A DNA stretch of 64,000 bases from AR5 sp041499965 (GTDB taxonomy: Bacteria > Methylomirabilota > Methylomirabilia > Rokubacteriales > CSP1-6). How positions within the stretch are numbered: the stretch's first letter is position 1; each line of letters starts with the position of its first letter. Under the pieces are notes generated by a model that worked only from the letters and a program-made list of their open reading frames with translations, ran no database searches and was not told the DNA's origin. Below, piece by piece: positions 57,566 through 64,000 of this stretch. The stretch is taken from assembly GCA_041499965.1 (NCBI GenBank), contig JBGQLG010000007.1, forward strand, positions 1-64,000. Reading direction: 5' to 3'. A program made the position numbers and the translations under genes.

Positions 57566-59020
57566 ATGCGAAACTGGCGAACACTTCTCGGCAATGAACG
57601 CGGCGTGGCCCTGGTGCTGTCGCTGATGATGCTACTGGCCCTGACGGGACTGCTGCTCGCGTTCCTCTCCGTCAGCGCGCTGGAACCGCAGATCTCGAAG
57701 AACATCGCCGACACGTCGCGGGCCCGGTACCTGGCCGAGGCCGGCATCGAGGTCGGATTCAATACGCTGGTCAACAACCCCGCGCTCAGCACCGCCGTCA
57801 GCAGCGCCAACTCCAGCGTCCCCTGGGTCGCGCTGATCGCCAATGCCACGCTCAACGGCGTGACGTCGGGCGGCTCGTCGGCCGAGGCGACCTTCGCCGG
57901 CACCTACAACGTCGTCGTCCGCAACGACTATCTGGCCTCTGACCAGGCGCTGACTGGCGTGAACCCGGCGTCGCTGGGGCCGTGCTCGCCGCCCGCCGCC
58001 GAAACGGTCACGGCCGACTGCAACGGGATCCTGATCATGCGCTCGACCGGGACGTTCAACGGTGCCACCAAGACGATCGAGGTGGTCGTGCGCCGCGCGC
58101 AGCTGCCGCCGTTCCCCGGCGCGGTGAACCTGCCGGGCGCGCAGTCGGACACGTTCATCAACACCGGGACCTTCGACATCGACGGGCGTGACTACGGCTG
58201 CGCCAGCAACTGTGACACGGCGGGCAACTGGAGCCTCACCGGAGCCAACGCGGCGCACCCCAACAAGTTCGGCATCGCCTCGCACAGTGGCACCCAGACC
58301 AATATCAACACGGCCTTCGAGACCAACATCGAGAACGCGGTGAGCGGTGACGCGACGAAGCTTGCGGATATCAAGGGGCGCCAGCAGGGCGGCAGCATCA
58401 CCTCGTACAGCACGGGGACCCAGACCATCGCTCCCGATGACTCGCTGGACTCCACGAAGCTGGCCTCGTATCTCAACTCGGTCAGGAACTATGCCGGTAC
58501 GACGATTCTGCAATCGACCCAGGCCTGCCCGATGCAGATCACGGGCACCTCGACCCCGACCAACCAGGTCACGGTGAGCAACGGCTGCAGCGGCGCGAAC
58601 GCCCCGCCCGTGACCACGCTCGATCTCGGCACCCGCACCAATCCCAAGCTCGTCTACTTCAAGGGTGACCCCGACCCCACCTCGCTGTTCACGGGCCTGC
58701 AGATGAACAGCGGTATCAAGGGCGCCGGCATCCTGGTCATCGAGGACGGCGACCTCAAGAACCTGGGCAACTTCACCTGGGACGGCGTCGTCATCGTCAC
58801 CGGCAGCTACGTGGGTGCCGGCTTCATGTCGGGCAGCAGTACGACCATCCGGGGCGCGATGGTGGCGAACGAGACGCAGCCGGGCGAATCCAACGGCTAC
58901 TTCGAGTTCTACCTGCACGGCTCGGCGCTCGGGCTCACGATCCACAACAGCAAGCAAAATCTCGACATGGTCCAGCTCGCCAAGGGCACCCACACGATCA
59001 CCAACTGGCGGGAGCTGTAG
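57566..59020 (+). CDS. PilX-like pilus assembly protein (1)
   Basis: This 484-residue protein has the PilX N-terminal pattern without a GFTLxE cut site: GNERGVALVLSLMMLLALTGLLLAFLSVSALEPQISKNIADTSRARYLAEAGIE. Thus the pilin-like helix is kept with an R-G cut point. A long beta-rich, Ser/Thr/Gly-rich domain follows (with TTLDLGTRTNPKLVYFKG), resembling the right-handed helix folds of polymer-tip proteins. It probably sits at the pilus tip with the other minor pilins. ATG 57566 has a GGAGGAC site. Confidence 0.85.
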   Translation: MRNWRTLLGNERGVALVLSLMMLLALTGLLLAFLSVSALEPQISKNIADTSRARYLAEAGIEVGFNTLVNNPALSTAVSSANSSVPWVALIANATLNGVTSGGSSAEATFAGTYNVVVRNDYLASDQALTGVNPASLGPCSPPAAETVTADCNGILIMRSTGTFNGATKTIEVVVRRAQLPPFPGAVNLPGAQSDTFINTGTFDIDGRDYGCASNCDTAGNWSLTGANAAHPNKFGIASHSGTQTNINTAFETNIENAVSGDATKLADIKGRQQGGSITSYSTGTQTIAPDDSLDSTKLASYLNSVRNYAGTTILQSTQACPMQITGTSTPTNQVTVSNGCSGANAPPVTTLDLGTRTNPKLVYFKGDPDPTSLFTGLQMNSGIKGAGILVIEDGDLKNLGNFTWDGVVIVTGSYVGAGFMSGSSTTIRGAMVANETQPGESNGYFEFYLHGSALGLTIHNSKQNLDMVQLAKGTHTITNWREL

Positions 59021-59023
59021 TCG

Positions 59024-59764
59024 GTGCGATTCCTCCTCCTCGCCGGATTGCTCGGTGTCACCCTCGCCGGCTGCCAGCGCGCCCCCGCGCTGGCACCGGC
59101 GGCTTCGGTCGAGATCGTCGGCTCGCTGACCTCCAGGCTCAAGGCTGAAGGTGACGAGCTGCTCAAGCAGCGGCAGTACGAGCAGGCCGCGGTCAAGTAC
59201 CAGGCCGCGCTCAACCAGTCGCCCAACGACGTCCCGATCCGATTCGGGCTGGCCGTGGCGCTGTCCAACACGAACCGCCGCGAGGAAACCGTCGACCATT
59301 TCCGATTCGTCCTGCAGCACGGCACGCCCGGCTCGGCCGAGGTCAACGCCGCGCGGGAGTGGCTGGCCGGCGCCCGGGAGCTGGAGGGCGCCGAACCGTC
59401 GGCGACCGCTGCCGCGCCCTCGGCGACGACGCCGCTCGCACCGGATCCCAAGAAGGGGCACGTGCTCGGCAAGATCGCGTGGGGCGACATCGAGCCGCGC
59501 ACCAAGATGGTCCGCGTCAACGTGAGCCTCATCGGCGACGAGGTCGAGACGCGCGAGGTCCGGATGGCGCGCCCGGACTTCAAGATCGGCAAGGGTTACG
59601 AGTTCACGAACGTTCCCCCGGGTGCGTACCGGCTGCTGGCCGAGGTTGGCGGCACCGCGATGTGGGACCTGAAGGTCGTCGTGCCGGCCGAGAAGGACAC
59701 CACACTCGATCTGACCGATGGCAACGCCTCGGTCGCCAGGGACTTCACCCCTCCCGGAGACTAG
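59024..59764 (+). CDS. TPR lipoprotein of the pilus operon
   Basis: This 246-residue lipoprotein has signal MRFLLLAGLLGVTLAGC with lipobox LAGC (Cys 17). A TPR region follows (DELLKQRQYEQAAVKYQAALNQSPNDVPIRFGLAVALS), then a Pro/Ala linker. A C-terminal beta domain of carboxypeptidase-regulatory type (GKGYEFTNVPPGAYRLLAEVGG, KVVVPAEKDTTLDL) closes it. TPR lipoproteins such as PilF/PilW help secretin or pilus assembly at the outer membrane. GTG 59024 lies 3 bases after the PilX-like stop. Confidence 0.82.
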   Translation: MRFLLLAGLLGVTLAGCQRAPALAPAASVEIVGSLTSRLKAEGDELLKQRQYEQAAVKYQAALNQSPNDVPIRFGLAVALSNTNRREETVDHFRFVLQHGTPGSAEVNAAREWLAGARELEGAEPSATAAAPSATTPLAPDPKKGHVLGKIAWGDIEPRTKMVRVNVSLIGDEVETREVRMARPDFKIGKGYEFTNVPPGAYRLLAEVGGTAMWDLKVVVPAEKDTTLDLTDGNASVARDFTPPGD

Positions 59765-59771
59765 ATCCACC

Positions 59772-59809
59772 GCGAGGGCAGCCTGCCCTGCCGGGTAGGC
59801 AGCCCTCGC
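59772..59809 (+). terminator. Hairpin between lipoprotein and second PilX-like gene
   Basis: Arms GCGAGGGCAGCCTGCC and GGTAGGCAGCCCTCGC pair over 16 positions with one mismatch and one G-T, around a 6-base loop. It lies 7 bases after the lipoprotein stop. With no T run, it may stabilise the message or attenuate the last gene rather than end transcription. Confidence 0.55.
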
Positions 59810-59863
59810 ACCCCTTCGTCGCGCAACTACCCGCCCCAGTACGCTTCGCATCCGGCATCCCGG

Positions 59864-61111
59864 ATGCTCACCTCGTTTGCCACGATGTCGAGCCCGGGGC
59901 TCCTCGACCAGCGCGGCGTGGCCTTGCCGATGGCGCTCTTCACGCTGGCGCTGCTCACCACGCTGATGCTGGCCTTCGCCTCGCTGTCCCAGACCGAGCC
60001 CATCATCGCCGCCAATCACCTGCGCGGCAGCCAGGCGCGTACCCTGGCCGAAAGCGGGCTCGAGCTCGCGCTCTGGGCGCTGGCGAATCCAGCCGGCCCC
60101 GGAGGTGTGCCCGCACCCCTGCCCGGCGATACGGCGGCCGCGCCGTTCGACGGCCGGACGTTCGTTTCGCTGGCGGCGGGCGGCTTCACGGTCAAGATCA
60201 CGAATCCCTCCGGAGGCGATCCGAACCGGCGCACGATCGTCGCGGTGGGCTGGGTGCCCACCAACAGCCCGACCGACGCACGGCCGAGGGCTCACCGGCA
60301 GGTCAGCGTGGACGTCGTCGTCATCCCGCGGCTCGCCCTGCGCACCCCCTGTGCGCTGTGCGTACGGGGTGCGCTGGACGTCATCGGTCCCGTCGCCGTC
60401 GAGGGGCGCAACCCCGATCCGAACTGCGGCGACGACACCAAGTACGGAGCCTTCAGTCGCGACGCCACCACCCTCACCGGCCCGGTGACGCTGTCCGGTG
60501 GCGCCGGTCCCAGCGCTCAGCACCAGCCGGCCGCAGGCTTCGAGGGCGTGACGCTGTCTCAGGCCGCCCTCGATGCGTTGAAGACGCTCGCCTGGCGGAA
60601 CGGGACGTACTACGGACCCGGCTTCCCCCGCGGCGGTACGACGTCCGACGGCAGCAGGACGTGGGGTGGCCGCATCGTGTTCGACGCCGCGACTCCCCTG
60701 CCCGACGGCGTCGTCTTCGTCGACACCAGCGATGGCGTGAACGTCGCCGACGACGGCCCACCGGTCACCACCCTGGCCGGGGCCCGGCTCGACGCCGGCG
60801 CGCTCATCGCGCGGGGCGGAGTGTTCCGCGGATGGATCGTCGTCAACGGATCACTCGACATCACGGGAGGCGTCAACGTCCAGGGCGTGCTCTATGCAGT
60901 CGGCGGCCTCACCTACACGGCCACCGGCGAGAGTCGCCTCGATGGGCTGGCGGTGGCGCTCAACGTGCGGGACGCGGCGGCGACCCGAATCGAGGCAGCT
61001 GGGGGCGGCAGTCTCGCCATCACCTTCGACTGCACGCACGCCAGCGCCGCCGGCAGCGTCCCCCGCGCCTTCACGCCGATCCCCGGCACGTACCGGGAGG
61101 ACGCCGACTAA
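59864..61111 (+). CDS. PilX-like pilus assembly protein (2)
   Basis: This 415-residue protein is a second member of the PilX-like group: LDQRGVALPMALFTLALLTTLMLAFASLSQTEPIIAANHLRGSQARTLAESGLELALWAL. This is followed by a beta-rich domain with Gly-rich turns and a Cys pair RTPCALCVRG. It differs clearly from the first copy (57566) outside the helix. ATG 59864 has no good ribosome site; ATG 59885 is also possible. It ends 2 bases before the stop of the convergent transglycosylase gene. Confidence 0.8.
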   Translation: MLTSFATMSSPGLLDQRGVALPMALFTLALLTTLMLAFASLSQTEPIIAANHLRGSQARTLAESGLELALWALANPAGPGGVPAPLPGDTAAAPFDGRTFVSLAAGGFTVKITNPSGGDPNRRTIVAVGWVPTNSPTDARPRAHRQVSVDVVVIPRLALRTPCALCVRGALDVIGPVAVEGRNPDPNCGDDTKYGAFSRDATTLTGPVTLSGGAGPSAQHQPAAGFEGVTLSQAALDALKTLAWRNGTYYGPGFPRGGTTSDGSRTWGGRIVFDAATPLPDGVVFVDTSDGVNVADDGPPVTTLAGARLDAGALIARGGVFRGWIVVNGSLDITGGVNVQGVLYAVGGLTYTATGESRLDGLAVALNVRDAAATRIEAAGGGSLAITFDCTHASAAGSVPRAFTPIPGTYREDAD

Positions 61112-61113
61112 GC

Positions 61114-63780
61114 CTAGTCGGTCGCCGGCCGCGTCGTACCGACGCTGGCGCTCTCCGGCCCGCCCCCGTACACGCGCCGGTACTCCTCCCACGAGAACAT
61201 CACGCGCTTGACGTACTGGCGCGTCTCGTCGAACGGGATCTGCTCGACCCACGCCTCGAGATCGCTGGTGCGCCGCGCCTGCCACCATTGCCGCACCCGG
61301 GACGGGCCGGCGTTGTACGCGGCCACCGCCAGCCGCGGATCCTTGAACTCCTGCACGAGGCCGGCGAGGAACGCGGTGCCGATCTCGAGGTTGGCGCCCG
61401 GATCGTCGAGCAGCTCGCCGCCCGCAAAGGCCAGGCCGCGGTGCTCGGCCATCGGCCGCGCGGTGGCCGGCATGAGCTGCATGAGGCCGCGGGCGCCGGC
61501 CCGCGAGAGCGCGCGCGGATAGTACGACGACTCCTCGCGCACCACGGCGGCGACCAGGTAGGGATCGAGACCGGCCCGCTGGGCAGCCGCCACCAGGTCG
61601 CTGCGCCAGCCGAACGGGTAGAGCATCTCCCAGAACGCTCGGGGCAGGGCCGGGTCGCCGCTGACGGCCAGGGCGCTGAAGTGGCGGCGGAAGATCCGCA
61701 GGGCCATGTGGTACCGCTCGTCGCGCACGTACGCGCTCGAGAAGCCGTACAGCCGGACCGTGTCGCCGGTGGCCCGCTCGACCACGTCCTCCAGCTCCTC
61801 CAGCGCGCTCTCGACGAGCCCGATGCGCCGCAGCAGGTCGACGCGGGCGAAGCCCGGATCGTTGGCCACGGCGTCGGTCGGATCGGCCGGCAGCGTGATC
61901 GCCGAGGACGGCGCGGCGCCGACGGGGGCGCCGCCTGCCCGCGCCAGCGCCAGCAGCCCGTAGTAGCTGCGTGGCGCCTCGCTGATGACTTGCGCGTAGA
62001 GCGCCGCCGCCGCCGCCCGGGTGCGCCCCTCGTCGGTGGCCCGCGCGCGCCAGTAGAGCGCGGGCAGCCGGTACGCGCGGTTGCCGGTGTCCATCAGCCG
62101 CCCCCAGTGCTGGGCCGCCTCGCGCGGATCGCCCTTCAGATACGCGCCCCAGCCGAGCCGCCACAGCGCGGCGCCCGCGACCTCGCGCTTGGGATAGCGC
62201 GTGGCCAGCGTGCGATAGACCACGGTCGCCTCGGCCGGACGCTGGGCGTCCTCCAGCGCGCGCGCCCGGATCCACAGCGCCTCGGCCGCGTCGGCGTCGG
62301 CGCCGGAGGCGGCGACGCGGGCCAGGAGCTCGAACGCGCGGTCTCGCTGGCCGGCGCGCAGCAGCAGCCGCGCCTCCTCCAGCCGCAGCGCCGCCTGCCG
62401 CTCCGGAGCGACCCGCGTGGCCGCCAGACCGAGCGCCTTCGCCGCCGCCTCGTAGCGGCCCAGACGCTGCGCTCCGTCGGCGACGACGCGCAACGCGCGC
62501 ACGATGATGGAGGGATCTCGCGCCTCGCCGACGATCCGCTCGGCCTCGTCGGCGGCGGTCTTGGGCACGCCGCCGCGGAGCAGGCGCTCCGCGCGGTCGA
62601 CCCGCTGGGCGAGCGTCAGCGCCGGGACCGTCACACCGGAGGCCGCCAACACCGCGAGCCGGTCGGTCGCGCCCTCGGCCCAGCCCGTGGTCGGCGCCAG
62701 CACCATCAGCTCGCGATAGGCGTGGGCAGCGTCGTCGCGCTGGCCGCGCGCCTCGGCCGACTGGCCCAGCAGGTACAGCGCCTCCGGCACCTCGCGCGCC
62801 TCTGGATAGCCGTCGATCAGCCGCGCGAGCGCGGCTTGCACGCCCGCTTCTTCCCCGGCCCGGGCGGCCAACGTGGCGCCCATCAGCAGGGCCCGCGGCG
62901 CCAGCCGGCTGTCGGCGTGACGCTCGGCCAGGCCCATCGCCGTCGCCCGGGCCGCGGCGAGGTCGCCGCGGCGCGCCTGCGCGTCGGCCAGGATCAGCCG
63001 GAGGTGATCGCCGATGGGGCTGCGCAGCGCGGCCTCGCCCAACTCGACGACGACCGGGGCCGGGTCGCCCTGCTGGAACGCCGCGATCGCCCGCGCCCAC
63101 GCCCACTCGGTCTCGGGCGCGGGCAACCGGAGGGGCCGCGCCGGCTCGTCGGCGCCCGCCGAGACCGGCAGCAGCAGCAGCGCCAGCAGCCCCGCTCGTA
63201 GAATGCCGGACTCGATCACCCGGCGCGTGAACACGATGCGCTGCAGCGCGGTGAGGTTGGACAGGACCGCCAGCACCCACAGCGCCGGCTCCAGCAGGCC
63301 GAGGACGGCGCCGGCCACCAGGCAGATCATCCGCTCGGGCCGCTCCATGAAGCCGACGTTACAGTCGACGCCGATCGACTCCGCGCGGGCCTTCGTGTAG
63401 CTGACCATCACCGAGCCCACCAGCCCCGCCATCGCCACCAGGACGCCCCGCACGTGGGGCGTGCGCGCGAAGAGCACGACGATGCCGAGCAGCACGATGA
63501 GGTCGGAGTAGCGGTCGATGACCGAGTCGAGGAACGCCCCGAATGCCGTCGCCTGTCCCGAGACCCGGGCCAGCGCGCCGTCCAGCAGGTCGCACAGCCC
63601 GGCCAGCGCCAGCAGGCAGCCGGCCCAGCGGACCTGGCCGGTGATGAACCCGGCCGCGGCGAAGAAGCTGACGACCAGACCGATGACCGTGAGGTGGTTG
63701 GGGCGCAGCTTGAGCCGGAACAGCCCGCGACCCACCGGATCGCTCCACAGCCGAACGGTCTCGCGATACCGGCCCAGCAT
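61114..63780 (-). CDS. Fusion of CDP-alcohol phosphatidyltransferase and lytic transglycosylase
   Basis: One open frame of 888 residues joins two proteins. Residues 1-187 are a CDP-alcohol phosphatidyltransferase: six helices and the motif D64xxDGALAR...G...D85...D89 (CDLLDGALARVSG, FLDSVIDRYSD), as in phospholipid synthesis. From V188 (VIESGILRAGLLALLLLPVSAGADEP) comes a signal-peptide-like segment. A long alpha-solenoid follows, then an Slt catalytic domain with VVREESSYYP (Glu), RGLMQLMPATA and AVAAYNAGPSRV. Slt cuts peptidoglycan in the periplasm. GTG 63219 (V188) could start a separate slt. The stop separating the two is absent. ATG 63780 overlaps the glnD stop by one base (TGATG). Confidence 0.85.
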   Translation of the reverse strand: MLGRYRETVRLWSDPVGRGLFRLKLRPNHLTVIGLVVSFFAAAGFITGQVRWAGCLLALAGLCDLLDGALARVSGQATAFGAFLDSVIDRYSDLIVLLGIVVLFARTPHVRGVLVAMAGLVGSVMVSYTKARAESIGVDCNVGFMERPERMICLVAGAVLGLLEPALWVLAVLSNLTALQRIVFTRRVIESGILRAGLLALLLLPVSAGADEPARPLRLPAPETEWAWARAIAAFQQGDPAPVVVELGEAALRSPIGDHLRLILADAQARRGDLAAARATAMGLAERHADSRLAPRALLMGATLAARAGEEAGVQAALARLIDGYPEAREVPEALYLLGQSAEARGQRDDAAHAYRELMVLAPTTGWAEGATDRLAVLAASGVTVPALTLAQRVDRAERLLRGGVPKTAADEAERIVGEARDPSIIVRALRVVADGAQRLGRYEAAAKALGLAATRVAPERQAALRLEEARLLLRAGQRDRAFELLARVAASGADADAAEALWIRARALEDAQRPAEATVVYRTLATRYPKREVAGAALWRLGWGAYLKGDPREAAQHWGRLMDTGNRAYRLPALYWRARATDEGRTRAAAAALYAQVISEAPRSYYGLLALARAGGAPVGAAPSSAITLPADPTDAVANDPGFARVDLLRRIGLVESALEELEDVVERATGDTVRLYGFSSAYVRDERYHMALRIFRRHFSALAVSGDPALPRAFWEMLYPFGWRSDLVAAAQRAGLDPYLVAAVVREESSYYPRALSRAGARGLMQLMPATARPMAEHRGLAFAGGELLDDPGANLEIGTAFLAGLVQEFKDPRLAVAAYNAGPSRVRQWWQARRTSDLEAWVEQIPFDETRQYVKRVMFSWEEYRRVYGGGPESASVGTTRPATD

Positions 63781-64000
63781 CAGGTCCGCTGCGTCAGCGC
63801 CGTCTCGAGGGCCTCGCGGAGGCGCTCGGTCGCCGCCGGCTCGTCGAGCTTGCGGCCCTCGCGGTCGTGTACGTAAAAGGTGTCGAGCGCCTGATCGATC
63901 TCGGTGGCGATGCGGGCACTGGCGATGTCGAGGCCCTGGGCCGAGAGCGTCCGGGTGATGAGGTAGAGCAGGCCCAGGCGGTCGGGACACTTGACCTCGA
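63780..64000 (-). CDS. glnD: PII uridylyltransferase GlnD, C-terminal end
   Basis: Only the last 73 residues are in the window: the final ACT domain, VKCPDRLGLLYLITRTLSAQGLDIASARIATE, then DTFYVHDREGRKLDEP. This is the typical GlnD end (D-R-x-G-L-L; V-x-D-x-x-G-x-K). GlnD uridylylates and deuridylylates PII in response to glutamine in the cytoplasm. The gene continues beyond position 64000. Its TGA shares one base with the start of the fusion gene, so they are one operon. Confidence 0.9.
   Translation of the reverse strand, partial: EVKCPDRLGLLYLITRTLSAQGLDIASARIATEIDQALDTFYVHDREGRKLDEPAATERLREALETALTQRT

Noticed and set aside
59359..63201. 1280-residue open frame on the plus strand
   Set aside because: It is antisense to the transglycosylase fusion and overlaps the pilus genes; its composition (Arg/Gly/Ala) is that of a GC-rich shadow frame, with no family motif.
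1..64000. tRNA, rRNA or CRISPR array
   Set aside because: I saw no CCA-ended cloverleaf, no rRNA-like stretch and no spaced direct repeats. A tRNAscan or CRT run would settle this.

Overview
The window is about 64 kb of uniformly GC-rich (near 70 percent by eye) bacterial chromosome with tightly packed genes, many GTG starts, 4-base ATGA/GTGA overlaps and no rRNA, tRNA, CRISPR array, phage or insertion sequence that I could recognise. The mix of genes (several family-5 ABC uptake systems, a TRAP system, B12-type radical SAM proteins, an ATP-driven 2-hydroxyacyl-CoA-dehydratase-like electron system, VOC and enoyl-CoA hydratase enzymes) suggests a free-living soil or sediment bacterium of the Rokubacteria/Methylomirabilota type. 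That placement is an inference from gene content; there is no marker gene here to prove it.

Layout. 0-6 kb: an incomplete cation-efflux gene, a B12-binding radical SAM gene, small unknown proteins, an ATP-grasp gene whose start is damaged, a VOC protein and a DUF3500 protein. 6-12.5 kb: a bufferin-type copper RiPP locus in divergent form. The minus strand carries the precursor (DUF2282), DoxX, a membrane nucleotide cyclase, an NDH-2 NADH dehydrogenase fused to a cyclic-nucleotide-binding domain, and a zinc anti-sigma-like protein; the plus strand carries the MNIO enzyme (DUF692) and its partner (DUF2063). 12.5-21.8 kb: housekeeping and regulatory genes, including PncC, a lone receiver, hemerythrin, a sigma-54-driven type IV pilin, enoyl-CoA hydratase, TenA, a DUF748 protein, an MFS transporter and a SIS-domain protein. 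21.9-33.8 kb: two family-5 ABC substrate-binding/permease sets with gene debris between them (a gutted nitrilase, a dead binding-protein tail and an alpha/beta hydrolase with no stop of its own), then a MetE-like enzyme. 33.8-36.8 kb: divergent TRAP genes. 36.8-38.9 kb: a sulfide/persulfide detoxification operon (metallo-beta-lactamase, rhodanese and membrane fusion; ArsR repressor; thioredoxin) behind a strikingly AT-rich operator. 38.9-40.9 kb: a third ABC permease pair interleaved with a dispersed palindromic repeat.

41-45 kb: an RRM protein, a CDGSH protein, and a cassette of radical SAM, NifU-like and ATP-grasp genes. The radical SAM reading frame stops at a TGA that, read as selenocysteine, gives the tail C-U-A-E-P and is followed 12 bases later by a perfect 7-bp hairpin. 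I judge it an unannotated selenoprotein, the strongest single finding here. 45.4-51 kb: an archerase-like system (two HgdB-like proteins and a double ASKHA ATPase) split over three overlapping genes, with a ferritin-like desaturase overlapping its first gene. 51-55.5 kb: a VOC protein, a MacB/FtsX-type exporter and a TesA-like esterase. 55.8-61.1 kb: a minor-pilin operon behind a second sigma-54 promoter. 61.1-64 kb, minus strand: a phosphatidyltransferase and lytic transglycosylase fused in one frame, and the end of glnD.

Several themes join these parts. Three -24/-12 promoters suggest an RpoN regulon covering the major pilin, the minor pilins and one small membrane protein. Metal and redox stress is handled by the bufferin locus, the persulfide operon, hemerythrin, thioredoxin and CDGSH. 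Uptake is heavy, but no ABC ATPase for the three permease pairs lies in the window. Most long opposite-strand open frames are GC-rich shadows and were left out.
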